Origin: Acinetobacter vivianii
GTDB taxonomy: Bacteria; Pseudomonadota; Gammaproteobacteria; Pseudomonadales; Moraxellaceae
Reading direction: 5' to 3'
Assembly (NCBI RefSeq): GCF_014635885.1
Contig: NZ_BMDR01000002.1
Span: 448,251 to 512,250 of the forward strand
Length of the DNA stretch: 64,000 nucleotides
The notes beneath the pieces are model-generated. The model saw only the letters and a list, made by a program, of their open reading frames with translations. It was not told the DNA's origin and made no database searches. This document shows positions 63,489 through 64,000 of the stretch, piece by piece. Both the position numbers and the translations under genes were made by a program. Each line of letters starts with the position of its first letter. Position 1 is the stretch's first letter.

Positions 63489-64000
63489 ATGAATACTGCA
63501 GTGACGACAACAACGCCAATAGAATACAGTTACAACGATCGTTATATAAATCGAGAGCTTTCGATTCTCGATTTTCATCTACGCGTACTGGAACAGGCTG
63601 TCGATCCACTTCATCCATTATTAGAGCGGATGAACTTCCTTCTGATCTTTTCACGTAATCTGGACGAATTCTTTGAGATCCGTGTTGCGGGAATGATGGA
63701 ACAACTGACGTTGGGTAATGAAAGCCGCACTCCAGATGGTTTGACGCCAAAGCAGGTTTTAGAACAAATTTCAAAAACAACACATGCGGCAATTGAACAT
63801 CAGTACCGAATTTTAAATGAAGAGATTTTGCCGAAATTACGTGAAGAAGATATTTGCTTCTTACGTCGTGGTGAATTGACGCCTGCACAATCGGCATGGA
63901 TCAAGAAATATTTTCATGAACAGGTGGCACCTGTGCTTACACCAATCAGTCTGGATCCTGCGCATCCATTTCCACGATTGGTGAATAAAAGCCTGAACTT
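63489..64000 (+). CDS. ppk1: Polyphosphate kinase 1, N-terminal part
   Basis: From ATG 63489 (GGTTGGG just upstream) the frame stays open to the window edge, giving ~170 residues. [19 protein letters not shown] and [23 protein letters not shown] are the N-terminal PPK1 signature, followed by the start of the middle domain ([19 protein letters not shown]). Full-length PPK1 is about 690 aa and polymerises the gamma-phosphate of ATP into polyphosphate by way of a His-phosphate that lies beyond this window. A long opposite-strand frame over the same region is a shadow. Confidence 0.93.
   Translation, partial: MNTAVTTTTPIEYSYNDRYINRELSILDFHLRVLEQAVDPLHPLLERMNFLLIFSRNLDEFFEIRVAGMMEQLTLGNESRTPDGLTPKQVLEQISKTTHAAIEHQYRILNEEILPKLREEDICFLRRGELTPAQSAWIKKYFHEQVAPVLTPISLDPAHPFPRLVNKSLN

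Noticed and set aside
63340..63897. 185-aa open frame on the minus strand
   Set aside because: It lies opposite the clear PPK1 N-terminus and the mtgA end, and its translation shows no domain; it is a shadow frame.

Overview
The window reads as a stretch of Acinetobacter chromosome. It is moderately AT-rich. Its housekeeping genes (groESL, glpKRD, folD, pckG, pdxB-epmA, mtgA, ppk1) look like those of gamma-proteobacteria of the Moraxellaceae, and it carries genus-typical genes: a chromosomal aac(6')-I-type acetyltransferase, pga genes, a TorF-type porin and several small lipoproteins. I cannot fix the species from the sequence.

Region 1-3043 is the most unusual part. A tyrosine recombinase resembling GmtY and the N-terminal part of a GmtZ-like (VPA1269-type) protein lie on the minus strand, overlapping by ATGA. 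They abut a greB gene that has lost its first ~47 codons. This looks like the right end of a gamma-mobile-trio (GMT) type mobile element sitting inside greB; its third gene, cargo and other end would lie to the left of the window.

3.1-15.2 kb holds tRNA-Ser(UGA), a divergent argO/argP-type exporter and regulator pair, small lipoproteins and secreted peptides, MarC, a hotdog thioesterase, a CobW-type GTPase followed by yaeQ and an FKBP isomerase, and pgaBCD for poly-N-acetylglucosamine synthesis with no pgaA in front. 15.2-17.7 kb carries two nearly identical tRNA-Leu(UAA) copies (155-156 bp direct repeats including the 3' terminator) that bracket a PhoD-type phosphatase gene, followed by tRNA-Cys.

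17.8-31 kb is metabolic: folD, two small enzymes, the glycerol cluster glpK-glpR-glpD with GlpR-like operators, a TonB-dependent siderophore receptor with a Fur-like site, GTP-type PEP carboxykinase, and a lipid-kinase/phosphoesterase overlap pair. 31-41.7 kb has groESL behind a sigma-32-type promoter, dgkA, pdxB-epmA, a LuxR-type regulator, a sulfatase and its formylglycine-generating enzyme (both predicted lipoproteins), a rhomboid protease and nfuA.

41.9-52 kb begins with a 27-codon small ORF, an exported amidohydrolase and a TorF-type porin. Then comes a five-gene co-directional cluster: M20 amidohydrolase, class III aminotransferase, aldehyde dehydrogenase, APC permease, agmatine deiminase. 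It can be read as agmatine -> N-carbamoylputrescine -> putrescine -> 4-aminobutyraldehyde -> GABA, with an M20 enzyme in the place where AguB would normally act. 52.4-64 kb has a FepA/CirA-type receptor with a Fur-like site, an unknown protein, an exported hydrolase, a beta-carbonic anhydrase, aac(6')-I, tesA divergent from a YbbA/YbbP-type ABC transporter, a second rhomboid protease, mtgA and the start of ppk1. I found no rRNA, CRISPR array or insertion sequence.
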